From Psychrobacillus sp. BL-248-WT-3 (GTDB lineage: Bacteria; Bacillota; Bacilli; Bacillales_A; Planococcaceae), in assembly GCF_012843435.1 (NCBI RefSeq), contig NZ_JABAFC010000001.1, positions 186,001-250,000 on the forward strand: a stretch of 64,000 nucleotides of DNA, in the 5' to 3' direction. This document shows positions 36,176 through 46,061 of this stretch, in pieces. Position 1 is the stretch's first letter. The number at the start of each line of letters is the position of its first letter. The position numbers were made by a program, and so were the translations under genes. The notes beneath the pieces are model-generated. The model was not told where the DNA came from. It did no database searches and saw nothing but the letters and a program-made list of their open reading frames with translations.

Positions 36176-36484
36176 ACTGTACAATTTAAATGACTATTCA
36201 TAAATAATTTTTGAAGTGTGTTGAATCATTTTTACGGCGTTGTTTATACTAGTGATTTATAAATAGAACTATATAAATTAAAGCCGTTCTCCATTTATTT
36301 ATTGGAGCGCCAGACGGCCACTCCAATGGGATGAGTGAGACAGATAAGACATCACAACCACGCGCTTTCCTCTGGGTGATGGCTTATCGCTCACCCCGAG
36401 GAAAGCGTCCGACTGGCGCGAAAAATCAATTCTACTTGCCGATTTAGAACACATCATAATTAACCCTAGCCTTTAACATAGCAA
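36176..36484 (-). repeat. Dispersed palindromic repeat, copy F (subtype II, reverse)
   Basis: Reverse complement of copy B, sharing the subtype II tail (TTTTTGAAGTGTGTTGAATC), the core, and the edge AACCCTAGCCTTTAACATAG. In the core the GCGTAAGCGATGG stretch is changed to GCGCTTTCCTCTGG. Confidence 0.85.
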
Positions 36485-36691
36485 ATAATTATAAGAATAG
36501 AGAAATGGATTCAAAGATTGTTTTATTTTCAAATTATATGTTCGATTGCTGATACACAGAAGAGAATCGGACTCTTTAGGAAATTATCCTTAATATACTG
36601 ATAAGTCATTAAATCACTTTATTACCTTGAAGCACTCATGTAGAATAGATATATAACAATAATTATATAAGGGGGAAGCGAAAGCGTTCAT

Positions 36692-38338
36692 ATGACTATA
36701 AACGACATGAAGCAAACCAAATTTAATGAAGCAAGCTTTACGGAATGGGAGCAGGCTGCAGTAAAATCATTAAAGGGTAAATCGTTAGAATCTTTAGAAA
36801 CTAAGACGTTAGAAGAAATTATGTTGAAACCGCTTTACACATTAGCGGATTTAAAAAATATCCCCGTCGAACAAACTAAAACTGTAAGAGAAAGTAAAGA
36901 ATCAGCAAGCTGGAAGGTTGCACAGCCATCAGTAGGGTTATCATCAGAGGAAATCCTATCTGATCTGAATGAAAGCCTTTCCAAAGGAAATAATGTCATT
37001 AATTATAAAGTAGAGATTGACCATAAGTGGAATGATTCACAGCTTCAGGAGTTGAAGGAGCTTTTCCAACATTATGAGGTGTTACTTGATGTAAAAAATG
37101 ATCCAAGTTTCTTAAAACACTTTGATCATTTAAATGGTTCTATAATCGGAGCAGAAGAAGAGTTTAAAGGAGCTCGTACATTACATTTAGATGGCTCCAA
37201 GTTACATAAGGCTGGTGGGGATGCAATTAGCGAATTAGCGAGCGTATTAGTGCAAGCGGATACATTTGTGCATCTTCATGGTATCGAGAAAGTAGAAGAA
37301 AATGCTTTTGTACAATTTTCAGTAGACACTAATTTCTTTATGGAAATTGCAAAGCTGAGAGCTTTTAGAATACTTTGGAAGGCGTTTGGAGAAGCATTTG
37401 GTAAAGAAAATGTGAAGGCTATACCGGTTTATGCAGAAACCTCTCTCCGGTCTTTCTCAGCACTTGATGAAACAGTAAACTTATTGCGTGCTGGTAACAG
37501 TACATTGTCTTGCGTATTGGGTGGTGCAGATTTTGTAAGTGCATATCCATATAATTATTTAACTGGCACAACTGCAACTTCTAACCGTATTGCTCGCAAT
37601 ATGCAACTTGTACTAAAGGAAGAAACACATATTCAACGTGTAATCGATGCAGCTGGAGGCTCTTTCTATATTGAGTCATTGACTAAACAGCTTGTTGAGA
37701 AGGCTTGGGCATATTTTATTGAGCTTATGAAAGATAGCTCCCCAGAATCGAGAGAAAGTATGCTGCTTCAACGAGCTCAAGAGAAATGGGAGCTACAGTT
37801 AAAGGCAGTGTCATCTCGAAAAAAATCTCTAATCGGTACGAATAATTATGCTAACCCCGTTGATGTAATAGAAAATCCGGTTAAACATACGGACTATAAA
37901 CGTTTAGCAGAACCTTTTGAAGACCTACGAAAAGCTTTTAAACAGACTCCACTTAAGACTGCCATACTTCCTTATGGTGTTCTAAAGGAGTATAAGCCTA
38001 GACTGGACTATGTTAATGGCTTTTTGAATGCGATCGGAATTACTCCCGTCCTTGCAGAAGCCAATTTAAAGCCATTTGATTTACAGCAGTGGATCGAGAA
38101 TGACAATATTCAATATGCTGTTTTTGTAGGTAATGATGACCAAACAGCTGGACTAGTACCTGCTCTATTGAATGAAAAGCTTTCCGTGCCATTAGATGTA
38201 GCAGGGAAGTTCGAGGAGTATGAGGATTGGTTAGAAGCAGGGCTCTCTGGTTCTATTTATGCAGGACAGTCTCTTCTTATAAAAGGAAAAGAATTACTGG
38301 CACTAGCTCAGAAGGAGGGTTCACATGACAACGCCTAA
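36692..38338 (+). CDS. mutA: Methylmalonyl-CoA mutase small (beta) subunit
   Basis: 548 residues. N-terminal TIM-barrel of the mutase with [32 protein letters not shown], and a degenerate C-terminal domain without the DxHxxG cobalamin motif, as expected of the non-catalytic subunit. Forms a heterodimer with the following gene product to convert methylmalonyl-CoA and succinyl-CoA. AAGGGGGAAG lies 13 bases ahead of the ATG, slightly far; an ATG at 36707 is an alternative. Its last 14 bases overlap the large subunit gene. Confidence 0.92.
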   Translation: MTINDMKQTKFNEASFTEWEQAAVKSLKGKSLESLETKTLEEIMLKPLYTLADLKNIPVEQTKTVRESKESASWKVAQPSVGLSSEEILSDLNESLSKGNNVINYKVEIDHKWNDSQLQELKELFQHYEVLLDVKNDPSFLKHFDHLNGSIIGAEEEFKGARTLHLDGSKLHKAGGDAISELASVLVQADTFVHLHGIEKVEENAFVQFSVDTNFFMEIAKLRAFRILWKAFGEAFGKENVKAIPVYAETSLRSFSALDETVNLLRAGNSTLSCVLGGADFVSAYPYNYLTGTTATSNRIARNMQLVLKEETHIQRVIDAAGGSFYIESLTKQLVEKAWAYFIELMKDSSPESRESMLLQRAQEKWELQLKAVSSRKKSLIGTNNYANPVDVIENPVKHTDYKRLAEPFEDLRKAFKQTPLKTAILPYGVLKEYKPRLDYVNGFLNAIGITPVLAEANLKPFDLQQWIENDNIQYAVFVGNDDQTAGLVPALLNEKLSVPLDVAGKFEEYEDWLEAGLSGSIYAGQSLLIKGKELLALAQKEGSHDNA

Positions 38339-40484
38339 TTATGAAGCTGTTTCTATAGAAGAAGTATTAAAAAAAGCTGGAAATAAAGTAGACAGTCAAC
38401 ATGGTTCCTTTATGTCTAATGAGGGAATCGAACTTAAATCACAATACATGATGGAAGATTTAAAGAATGTAAACCATATAAATGATCTGCCAGGAATAGC
38501 TCCCAATACACGTGGACCTTATCCAACGATGTATGTGTCGAAGCCTTGGACTGTTCGACAATATGCAGGGTTTTCTACAGCGGAAGAAAGTAATGCATTT
38601 TATAGAAGAAATCTAGCAATGGGTCAAAAAGGTCTGTCTGTAGCTTTCGATTTGGCAACTCATAGAGGATATGATTCTGATCATGAGCGAGTAACAGGCG
38701 ACGTCGGCAAAGCAGGTGTTGCAATTGACTCGGTGGAGGACATGAAAATCCTTTTTGATGGTATACCGTTAGATCAAATGTCTGTTTCCATGACCATGAA
38801 CGGCGCAGTATTACCTATTATGGCATTTTACATTGTTACAGCAGAAGAGCAAGGTGTTACACCGGAACAGCTTGCAGGAACGATCCAAAATGATATTTTA
38901 AAAGAATATATGGTACGTAACACGTATATTTATACACCGGAAATGTCTATGAAAATAATTGCTGACATTTTTGCATATACAGCGCAGCACATGCCAAAGT
39001 TTAATTCCATTTCTATTTCCGGCTACCATATGCAGGAGGCAGGAGCAACAGCTGACATCGAGTTGGCCTATACACTTGCTGATGGATTAGAATACGTACG
39101 TACAGGCATAAACGCAGGGATTGAAATAGACTCATTTGCTCCTCGACTGTCGTTCTTCTGGGCAATTGGTATGAACTATTTCATGGAAGTAGCAAAAATG
39201 AGAGCGGCACGAAGAATTTGGGCTCAGATGATGAAGAGCTTTGACCCTAAAAACCCTAAGTCTCTAGCTCTACGAACTCACTCGCAAACTTCTGGGTGGA
39301 GCTTAACAGAGCAAGATCCTTTTAACAACGTGACTCGTACTCTTGTAGAGGCAAATGCAGCAGCAATGGGACACACTCAATCCCTGCATACAAACGCTTT
39401 AGATGAAGCGATTGCACTTCCAACAGACTTTTCCGCTAGAATTGCAAGGAATACACAGCTTTTCTTACAGGAAGAAACAAACATGACAAAGGTAATTGAT
39501 CCATGGGGCGGTTCTTATTATGTAGAAACGTTAACAAATGAATTGATGGAGAAGGCTTGGACTTTAATAGAAGAAATTGAAGAATTAGGCGGAATGGCGA
39601 AAGCGATTGAAACAGGGTTACCAAAGATGAAAATCGAGGAAGCCGCTGCTAAAAAACAAGCCCAAATAGATTCTTCAAAAGAGATTATCATTGGGGTGAA
39701 CAAATACCGTCTTGAGCAAGAGGATGCCATCGACATCTTAAATATTGATAATACAGTTGTTCGTCAAAAACAAATGGAACGCTTGGAACGTGTTAAGGCT
39801 AATAGAGATGAAAAAGCTGTTCAAGTAGCCTTATCAGCATTAACTGAGGCTGCTAAAACGGGTAATGAAAATCTTCTAGCTGCAGCAGTAAATGCCGCTC
39901 GCCAAAGAGCGACTATTGGGGAAATATCAGATGCGATAGAGGTTGTGGCAGGTAGACATAAGGCGGTGATTCGCTCAGTGAGTGGAGTATATAGTGCTAA
40001 TTTTAGTGACGCAGAAGAAATTGATTCTGTGAAGCAAATGGCAGAGGATTTTAAAGAAAACGAGGGTAGACGACCTCGAATTTTAATCGCAAAAATGGGC
40101 CAGGATGGACATGACCGTGGCGCAAAAGTAATTGCTACTGCATTTGCTGACTTAGGCTTTGACGTTGATATTAGTCCACTATTCCAAACTCCTGCAGAAA
40201 CAGCTCAGCAGGCAGTTGAAAATGATGTCCATGTAATTGGAGTTAGCTCGCTTGCAGCGGGACACATGACCCTTGTACCAGCATTGAAAGAAGAACTTGC
40301 GAAACTTGGTCGTGAGGATATTTTAATCGTTGTTGGTGGTGTTATTCCAGCACAGGATTATGCTTTCTTACGCGAAAATGGAGCTTCTGCTATATTTGGT
40401 CCTGGTACTGTTATTCCGGTCGCAGCTCAAAAAGTTATCGAGGAAATTTATAAGCGACTTGGCTACGAGGAAGTGGAAGGATAA
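38325..40484 (+). CDS. mutB: Methylmalonyl-CoA mutase large (alpha) subunit
   Basis: 719 residues. Catalytic TIM-barrel with [27 protein letters not shown] and the substrate/radical-site wording. The C-terminal B12 domain carries [13 protein letters not shown] with the cobalt-binding His at about 596 (DxHxxG). Works with the upstream subunit in coenzyme-B12-dependent isomerisation. Stop codon overlaps the MeaB start by one base, so the three genes are translationally coupled. Confidence 0.96.
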   Translation: MTTPNYEAVSIEEVLKKAGNKVDSQHGSFMSNEGIELKSQYMMEDLKNVNHINDLPGIAPNTRGPYPTMYVSKPWTVRQYAGFSTAEESNAFYRRNLAMGQKGLSVAFDLATHRGYDSDHERVTGDVGKAGVAIDSVEDMKILFDGIPLDQMSVSMTMNGAVLPIMAFYIVTAEEQGVTPEQLAGTIQNDILKEYMVRNTYIYTPEMSMKIIADIFAYTAQHMPKFNSISISGYHMQEAGATADIELAYTLADGLEYVRTGINAGIEIDSFAPRLSFFWAIGMNYFMEVAKMRAARRIWAQMMKSFDPKNPKSLALRTHSQTSGWSLTEQDPFNNVTRTLVEANAAAMGHTQSLHTNALDEAIALPTDFSARIARNTQLFLQEETNMTKVIDPWGGSYYVETLTNELMEKAWTLIEEIEELGGMAKAIETGLPKMKIEEAAAKKQAQIDSSKEIIIGVNKYRLEQEDAIDILNIDNTVVRQKQMERLERVKANRDEKAVQVALSALTEAAKTGNENLLAAAVNAARQRATIGEISDAIEVVAGRHKAVIRSVSGVYSANFSDAEEIDSVKQMAEDFKENEGRRPRILIAKMGQDGHDRGAKVIATAFADLGFDVDISPLFQTPAETAQQAVENDVHVIGVSSLAAGHMTLVPALKEELAKLGREDILIVVGGVIPAQDYAFLRENGASAIFGPGTVIPVAAQKVIEEIYKRLGYEEVEG

Positions 40485-41575
40485 TGGCAGATGAGGAAAA
40501 GGTAACCTCTTCTTTACATGTCAAGAGCGGTGTAACATCTCAGCACGACGGTATGGGTAGGTCTTCGGTTAAAAAGTTTTCAAAGAAGACTACTCTTTCT
40601 ATAGATACTAAAGCGTATAGTGATGAGATTAAACAGGGCTCTCGACTTCATTTGGCCAAAGCGATTACTTTTATTGAAAGCACTACCTCTGAGCAACAAA
40701 CGATAGGTCAACAGCTTCTGAAACGATTGTTACCTCACACTGGTAATAGTATTCGCATAGGCATAACTGGGGTGCCTGGAGTAGGAAAAAGTACGTTCAT
40801 TGAGGCCTTTGGAAAAATGCTATGTAATTCCGGTCATAAAGTAGCCGTACTGGCAATTGATCCAAGTTCATCCCTAACCGGCGGAAGCATATTAGGGGAT
40901 AAGACTAGGATGGAAGAGCTGGCAAAGCATCCAAACGCTTTTATACGTCCGTCACCTTCTGCAGGTACACTGGGAGGCGTGCATAAAAAGTCTAGGGAGA
41001 CCATGCTGCTATGTGAGGCTGCTGGATATGACGTCATATTAGTAGAAACAGTAGGAGTCGGTCAAAGTGAGACTATCGTTAGGGGAATGGTAGACTTTTT
41101 CTTACTTCTTGCCTTGACGGGTGCAGGTGATGAATTACAAGGAATGAAAAAAGGTATTATGGAGCTAGCAGACGCAATCGTCGTCAACAAGGCAGATGGC
41201 GCTAATGAAGCCTTAGCCAAAAAAACGGTAGCTGAATATAAACAAATATTACATTTTCTGGCTCCCTCTGCTCCCAATTGGACAACCCCAGCGCTTGCGG
41301 TTTCCTCCTTACATGACCGAGGTCTAGATAAGGTGTGGGCGACAATTAAGAGCTTCGAGGAAAAAATGAATTACCAGCATTTTTGGCAAAAGAGAAGAAA
41401 AGAACAAACGATTGATTGGTTTAAATCAATGATTGTAGATCGATTGTATGATGACTTTTTTGCCTCAATTGAAAGAAAGCAGACGATGAAACAGTTAGAA
41501 CAACAAGTAAGAGAAGAAAAAATCACTGTTTCTGATGCTATTCAGGAGTTATTTTCCTCGAATTCATATAAATAA
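40484..41575 (+). CDS. meaB: Methylmalonyl-CoA mutase-associated GTPase (MeaB/ArgK family)
   Basis: 363 residues. P-loop GVPGVGKS at 96-103, then LAIDPSSSLTGGSILGDKTRM, a switch region GVGQSE, VDFFLLLALTGAGDELQGMKKGIMELADAIVVNKADG with NKAD specificity loop. It loads and protects the B12 cofactor in the mutase. It has about 45 extra N-terminal residues beyond the usual family start. Coupled to mutB by a one-base overlap. Confidence 0.93.
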   Translation: MADEEKVTSSLHVKSGVTSQHDGMGRSSVKKFSKKTTLSIDTKAYSDEIKQGSRLHLAKAITFIESTTSEQQTIGQQLLKRLLPHTGNSIRIGITGVPGVGKSTFIEAFGKMLCNSGHKVAVLAIDPSSSLTGGSILGDKTRMEELAKHPNAFIRPSPSAGTLGGVHKKSRETMLLCEAAGYDVILVETVGVGQSETIVRGMVDFFLLLALTGAGDELQGMKKGIMELADAIVVNKADGANEALAKKTVAEYKQILHFLAPSAPNWTTPALAVSSLHDRGLDKVWATIKSFEEKMNYQHFWQKRRKEQTIDWFKSMIVDRLYDDFFASIERKQTMKQLEQQVREEKITVSDAIQELFSSNSYK

Positions 41576-41616
41576 TCTGATAAACTTAGTTTGAATTGAA
41601 AAAGGAGAGCTGTCAA

Positions 41617-42057
41617 ATGAATATGGATTTTAACTTATTAATGAACGATATGATTATACAAGCGCGTAGTGAAATGGAAAACAGTGGCTATGAACAATTA
41701 ACTACTCCGGAAGAAGTAGAAGCTGCTTTCGCTAGAAAAGGTACAACTCTAGTAATGATCAACTCTGTTTGTGGATGTGCTGGCGGCATCGCTCGTCCTG
41801 CAGCTGCAAATGCTGTGCATTATGACAAACGTCCTGATCATTTAGTCACTGTATTTGCTGGTCAAGACAAATTAGCTACACAACAAGCCCGTAATATGTT
41901 CGGAGATGATCATTTGCCTTCATCCCCATCATTTGTAATGTTAAAAGATGGACAAGTAGTAGCAGAAATAGGTCGTCATGAAATTGAAGGGCATGCCCCA
42001 ACCTCAGTCATTACACATCTTCAAGGTTTATTCGAAGAGTATTGCGAGGAAGTATAG
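41617..42057 (+). CDS. brxB: Bacilliredoxin BrxB/YqiW
   Basis: 146 residues with the characteristic CGC motif (C52-G-C54) in [16 protein letters not shown]. Bacilliredoxins remove bacillithiol from bacillithiolated proteins. ATG at 41617 follows AAAGGAGAG at good spacing; an upstream frame extension lacks a site. It is next to the mutase operon and close to other redox genes. Confidence 0.93.
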   Translation: MNMDFNLLMNDMIIQARSEMENSGYEQLTTPEEVEAAFARKGTTLVMINSVCGCAGGIARPAAANAVHYDKRPDHLVTVFAGQDKLATQQARNMFGDDHLPSSPSFVMLKDGQVVAEIGRHEIEGHAPTSVITHLQGLFEEYCEEV

Positions 42058-42066
42058 TCTACAAAA

Positions 42067-42102
42067 AAACAGCGGAAGCATAAATTGCTACCCGCTGTTT
42101 TT
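42067..42102. terminator. Bidirectional terminator
   Basis: AAACAGCGG pairs with CCGCTGTTT, flanked by A and T runs, between convergent brxB and prli42. Confidence 0.85.
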
Positions 42103-42117
42103 ACATTCATTTATTTC

Positions 42118-42213
42118 CTATAATACGAAGCTTAGACCGAACAATAATGTGGACATTACCATGACAAATATCATGAGATATACAATAATCTTACGAAATG
42201 TTTGATTGCGCAT
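42118..42213 (-). CDS. prli42: Stressosome-associated membrane miniprotein Prli42 (DUF4044)
   Basis: 31 residues, MRNQTFRKIIVYLMIFVM then a hydrophobic tail: a short basic N-terminus (RNQTFRK) and one membrane helix. This is the pattern of Prli42, which tethers the stressosome (RsbR proteins) to the membrane in Listeria and related Firmicutes. AAGGAGAG lies seven bases ahead of the ATG on the minus strand. The longer open frame reading in from 42303 is not needed. Confidence 0.88.
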   Translation of the reverse strand: MRNQTFRKIIVYLMIFVMVMSTLLFGLSFVL

Positions 42214-42343
42214 TAAATTCTCTCCTTTTGCTTGTACTCCTATTTTATCAAAATTGAAAAAATGCACAAGAGGTAGAGATTTTTTTTTGTAATATATGTA
42301 CAATAGTATAGTGAATAGTCAAACAATAGAGGATGTGCAAACA

Positions 42344-42754
42344 ATGGAAAAGGTAGACCATATCGGAATTGCTGTAAAAAGCTTAGAAAACTCTTTACCA
42401 TACTATACTGAAATTTTAGGCTTGAAACTTATACATATTGAGGAAGTAGAATCCGAAAAAGTAAGAGTAGCTTTTATCGACAGCGGAAATGTCAAACTAG
42501 AGTTACTGGAACCAATTGATGAGACTAGTACCATTCACGCCTTCATCGAAAAAAAGGGTGAAGGAATTCATCATGTCGCATTCGGAGTGAAAAACATTCA
42601 GGAGCGACTAGATGAGTTAAAGGAAAAGGGAGTTCGTTTAATACAAGAGACTCCTAAAATTGGGGCAGGAGGGGCTGAGGTTGCTTTCATTCACCCTAAA
42701 TCTTCTGGTGGAGTTTTATATGAACTATGCGATAAATCAAGGGGAGCGAAATAA
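42344..42754 (+). CDS. mce: Methylmalonyl-CoA epimerase
   Basis: 136 residues of the vicinal-oxygen-chelate fold. Likely metal ligands H6 (VDHIGIAV), H76/H77 (IHHVAFGV) and E127 (VLYELCD). It interconverts the S and R forms of methylmalonyl-CoA, linking carboxylase and mutase. ATG at 42344 is preferred over an upstream start at 42296; GAGG lies ten bases ahead. It is 3 bp from the carboxylase gene. Confidence 0.94.
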   Translation: MEKVDHIGIAVKSLENSLPYYTEILGLKLIHIEEVESEKVRVAFIDSGNVKLELLEPIDETSTIHAFIEKKGEGIHHVAFGVKNIQERLDELKEKGVRLIQETPKIGAGGAEVAFIHPKSSGGVLYELCDKSRGAK

Positions 42755-42757
42755 CTA

Positions 42758-44305
42758 ATGGATATCTACGAAAAAATTAATGATCTATATGACCGTAAAC
42801 GTAAAGTGGAATTAGGTGGAGGAGACGAAAGAATAGAAAAACAGCATGAAAAAGGGAAGCTGACTGCTAGAGAAAGAATTGAACTGCTAGTAGATGAAGG
42901 ATCTTTTGTTGAGTTGAATCCATTTATAAAACATCGTACGGTTGACTTTGGCATGGACAAGCAAGAGGGGCCAGGAGATGGTGTTGTTACAGGATACGGA
43001 AAAGTAAATGGTCGAGCTATATACCTATTTTCACAAGACTTTACTGTTTTCGGCGGGGCTCTAGGAGAGATGCACGCACTTAAAATTTCCAACGTGATGG
43101 ACTTGGCTGCTAAAAACGGTGCTCCGTTTATAGGTTTAAATGATTCAGGCGGTGCACGTATTCAAGAAGGCGTTGTTTCTTTAGATGGATATGGACAAAT
43201 TTTCTACCGTAATGCTATCTACTCCGGTGTTATTCCACAAATATCTGTAATTCTCGGACCTTGTGCGGGTGGAGCGGTTTACTCCCCAGCTATTACAGAC
43301 TTTGTGTTTATGACAGATGAAACAAGCCAAATGTTTATTACAGGACCTAAGGTAATTGAAACAGTTACAGGAGAGAAGATATCTTCAGAAGATCTTGGAG
43401 GTTCTAAAGTACATAATACGATTAGTGGTAATGCACACTTCCGCGGTAAAACAGAAGAAGAAGTTTTACAAAGTGTAAGACAGCTATTGAGCTACCTTCC
43501 ACAAAGCTTTGAGGAAAAACCACCAGTTCTAGAGCCATTAGAAGAAGATGATGACCGCCCAGATTTAGCAGACATCGTACCTTTTGAAGCAATTCGTCCA
43601 TATGATATTCGTAAAGTAATCGATCAGGTCGTTGACAAGGATTCATTTATGGAGGTTCATAAAGAGTTTGCAAAGAATATAGTAGTAGGCTTGGCTCGTA
43701 TTAAAGGAGAGGTTGTAGGATTAATCTGTAACCAACCGAAAGTTATGGCTGGTGGACTCGATATCGACTCGTCTGATAAGGCAGCTAGGTTCATTCGCTT
43801 CTGTGATTCCTTCAATATTCCCTTAATCACGTTTGAAGATGTGACTGGCTTCTTCCCAGGGATAAAACAAGAGCATGGTGGTATTATACGACACGGTGCA
43901 AAGATTTTATTCGCTTATTCGGAAGCTACAGTTCCAAAGATGACTGTTATTTTACGTAAAGCATATGGTGGAGCATATGTGGCACTTAACTCTAAATCTA
44001 TCGGGGCAGATCTAGTTTTTGCTTGGCCAAATGCCGAAATTGCGGTTATGGGGCCACAGGGAGCAGCAAATATTATTTTTGCTCGAGAAATTGCCTCTAG
44101 CGATAATCCTGAACAGGTTCGTGCTGAAAAGATTGAAGAGTATCGTGAAAAATTTGCGAATCCATATGTAGCAGCTTCCATGGGGATGGTAGATGATGTT
44201 ATTGATCCGAGAGAGACTCGCATCAAGTTAATCCAAGGACTAGAGATGATGCGTAACAAGAAAGAAACTAGACCTAAGAAAAAGCATGGGAATATCCCAT
44301 TATAA
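42758..44305 (+). CDS. Acyl-CoA carboxylase beta subunit (propionyl-CoA type)
   Basis: 515 residues of carboxyltransferase. LTARERIELLVDEGSFVE, the CoA-binding GGALGEMHALKISNVMDLA, the first oxyanion-hole glycines SGGARIQEGV, and in the second domain GFFPGIKQEHGGIIRHGAKILFAYSEATVPK. It matches PccB/YqjD-type subunits, also called methylmalonyl-CoA decarboxylase alpha. The biotin carboxylase and carrier are not in the window. Located 3 bp after the epimerase, 16 bp before YqjE-like gene. Confidence 0.92.
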   Translation: MDIYEKINDLYDRKRKVELGGGDERIEKQHEKGKLTARERIELLVDEGSFVELNPFIKHRTVDFGMDKQEGPGDGVVTGYGKVNGRAIYLFSQDFTVFGGALGEMHALKISNVMDLAAKNGAPFIGLNDSGGARIQEGVVSLDGYGQIFYRNAIYSGVIPQISVILGPCAGGAVYSPAITDFVFMTDETSQMFITGPKVIETVTGEKISSEDLGGSKVHNTISGNAHFRGKTEEEVLQSVRQLLSYLPQSFEEKPPVLEPLEEDDDRPDLADIVPFEAIRPYDIRKVIDQVVDKDSFMEVHKEFAKNIVVGLARIKGEVVGLICNQPKVMAGGLDIDSSDKAARFIRFCDSFNIPLITFEDVTGFFPGIKQEHGGIIRHGAKILFAYSEATVPKMTVILRKAYGGAYVALNSKSIGADLVFAWPNAEIAVMGPQGAANIIFAREIASSDNPEQVRAEKIEEYREKFANPYVAASMGMVDDVIDPRETRIKLIQGLEMMRNKKETRPKKKHGNIPL

Positions 44306-44321
44306 AGGAGTCTTTTACAAG

Positions 44322-45434
44322 ATGAATCGTTTAATAGAAGAATTTTTTGAATTAGTGAAGATAGATTCTGAAACAAAGCATGAGCAAGTTATTGCACCAA
44401 TTTTAAAGAATAAGCTCGAGCAGCTCGGTTTTTCAGTTCTGGAAGATGACTCAGCACAGAGAACTGGACATGGAGCTGGTAATTTAATCGCTACCTTGAA
44501 GGGAAATAAGTCTTCGGCAGATAGCATCTACTTTACTACCCACATGGATACGGTTGTGCCAGGTAAGGGAATCCAACCAGTTATTAAAGAGGATGGCTAT
44601 ATTTACTCAGATGGTACCACTATACTAGGTGCTGATGATAAAGCAGGGATTGCAGCATTATTCGAAGCAATACGTCGTTTAAAAGAGCAGTCCATCGAGC
44701 ATGGAGATATACAAGTGGTCATAACTGCTGGAGAAGAAAGTGGCCTAGTTGGAGCTAAGGAAATGGACCCTTCCTTGCTAACTGCAACTTACGGTTATGC
44801 TATAGACAGTGATGGAGAAGTAGGCGGTATTGTTACTGCAGCACCTTATCAAGCAAAGCTTTGGACTACCATTACTGGAAAAACTGCGCATGCCGGTGTT
44901 GCTCCTGAAAAAGGTGTTTCAGCGATTACATTAGCTGCTAAAGGAATCGCAGCTATGAAATTAGGTAGAATAGATTATGAAACAACTGCTAATATAGGTC
45001 GCTTCGAGGGTGGTCAGGCAACAAATATTGTTTGCGATACTGTTCATATTTTATCAGAGGCTCGTTCTATCGATAAAGAAAAGCTAGATGCACAGGTTGA
45101 GCATATGGTAAATACATTTGCAGAAAAAGCAGAGCAATTCGGTGGAACAGCTACTACGGAAACTAAATTAATGTATCCAGGCTTCCGTTTTGAAGAAAAT
45201 CATCAAGTCGTACAGGTTGCAAAGCGTGCGGTTGAAAATATAGGAAGAAAAGCCGATATAAAAACAAGCGGTGGTGGTAGCGATGCCAATGTAATAGCTG
45301 GCTTTGGTGTACCAACAGTAATTCTTTCAGTCGGTTATGAGGAAATCCATACCACAAATGAAAGAATGCCAGTGGAGGAACTTGAAAAACTAGCAGATTT
45401 ACTTGTAGAAATCGTAAAGGTTGCCGCAGAATAA
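44322..45434 (+). CDS. yqjE: M20-family dipeptidase/tripeptidase-like (YqjE)
   Basis: 370 residues, PepT-like metallopeptidase. Metal-site wording FTTHMDTVVPGKG, LGADDKAGIAAL, VITAGEESGLVGAKEM, and a late GGGSDANVIAGFGVPTVILSVGYEEIHTTNE. The length equals B. subtilis YqjE and the order after the PccB-like gene is conserved. ATG 44322 follows AAAGGAG. It probably cleaves small peptides. Confidence 0.9.
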   Translation: MNRLIEEFFELVKIDSETKHEQVIAPILKNKLEQLGFSVLEDDSAQRTGHGAGNLIATLKGNKSSADSIYFTTHMDTVVPGKGIQPVIKEDGYIYSDGTTILGADDKAGIAALFEAIRRLKEQSIEHGDIQVVITAGEESGLVGAKEMDPSLLTATYGYAIDSDGEVGGIVTAAPYQAKLWTTITGKTAHAGVAPEKGVSAITLAAKGIAAMKLGRIDYETTANIGRFEGGQATNIVCDTVHILSEARSIDKEKLDAQVEHMVNTFAEKAEQFGGTATTETKLMYPGFRFEENHQVVQVAKRAVENIGRKADIKTSGGGSDANVIAGFGVPTVILSVGYEEIHTTNERMPVEELEKLADLLVEIVKVAAE

Positions 45435-45455
45435 TGCACCAGGAGGTTTTAATCC

Positions 45456-45944
45456 ATGTCTTCTCAAAAGGTAGTTGTGTTTCAATCCGGAAATGAAGAA
45501 TATGCAGTATCTATTGATCATGTAGTTTCTATCGAAAAGCTAGAAAAAGTTAATCCTATCCCTCATTTACCGACTTATTTGATAGGATTGATGAAAATTA
45601 GAGGAGAGCTTGTGCCTATAATTGATTTTGAACAGATTCTATATAATCAAAGTGGTCTTATGAATGCTAATGCCCGTGTTGTTACGATGCATACGGAAGA
45701 AATGTCAGTTGGTATTCTTGTAAAAGAGGCAAAGGAGATTTTAGATATCCCTTCTGAATCTTTAAAACAGCTGGGTATTATGAATTATTCTAAGACAAAA
45801 TATTTCACGAATATTGCTAATCTTGAAGATAGAATGATTACAATTATAGACCCTTCTATTTTAGTCCGTTCATTAGAAGGCATACAAGATATACAATCTT
45901 ATTTAGAAGACAATAAAGGAAACCTTGAAGTAAGTAGTATATAA
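45456..45944 (+). CDS. CheW-domain chemotaxis coupling protein
   Basis: 162 residues with the CheW fold: VVVFQSGNEEYAVSIDHVVSIEKLEKVNPIPHLPTYLIGLMKIRGELVPIIDF. CheW links chemoreceptors to CheA. It sits outside a chemotaxis operon, between a peptidase and a DNA polymerase, so could be a second, specialised coupling protein. AGGAGG precedes the ATG. Confidence 0.88.
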   Translation: MSSQKVVVFQSGNEEYAVSIDHVVSIEKLEKVNPIPHLPTYLIGLMKIRGELVPIIDFEQILYNQSGLMNANARVVTMHTEEMSVGILVKEAKEILDIPSESLKQLGIMNYSKTKYFTNIANLEDRMITIIDPSILVRSLEGIQDIQSYLEDNKGNLEVSSI

Positions 45945-45985
45945 TATTAGACATGGGTAAGTTCTGTTTTACGATTGGACAGTGG

Positions 45986-46016
45986 AAGGTAGCTATTAAA
46001 TGGCTACCTTTTTTCC
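45986..46016 (+). terminator. Rho-independent terminator
   Basis: AAGGTAGC pairs with GCTACCTT, followed by T residues. Confidence 0.82.
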
Positions 46017-46061
46017 CTTTTTATATTGAAGGAGTTAAAGATGTAGAAGAGGTGAAGAGAC

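Noticed and set aside
7152-36484. Repeats as insertion sequences or CRISPR
   Set aside because: No transposase frame, no regular short direct repeats with spacers; copies are 250-390 bases with a palindromic core.
42214-42303. Longer N-terminus for Prli42
   Set aside because: The good ribosome-binding site is in front of the inner ATG, and 31 residues is the usual family length.
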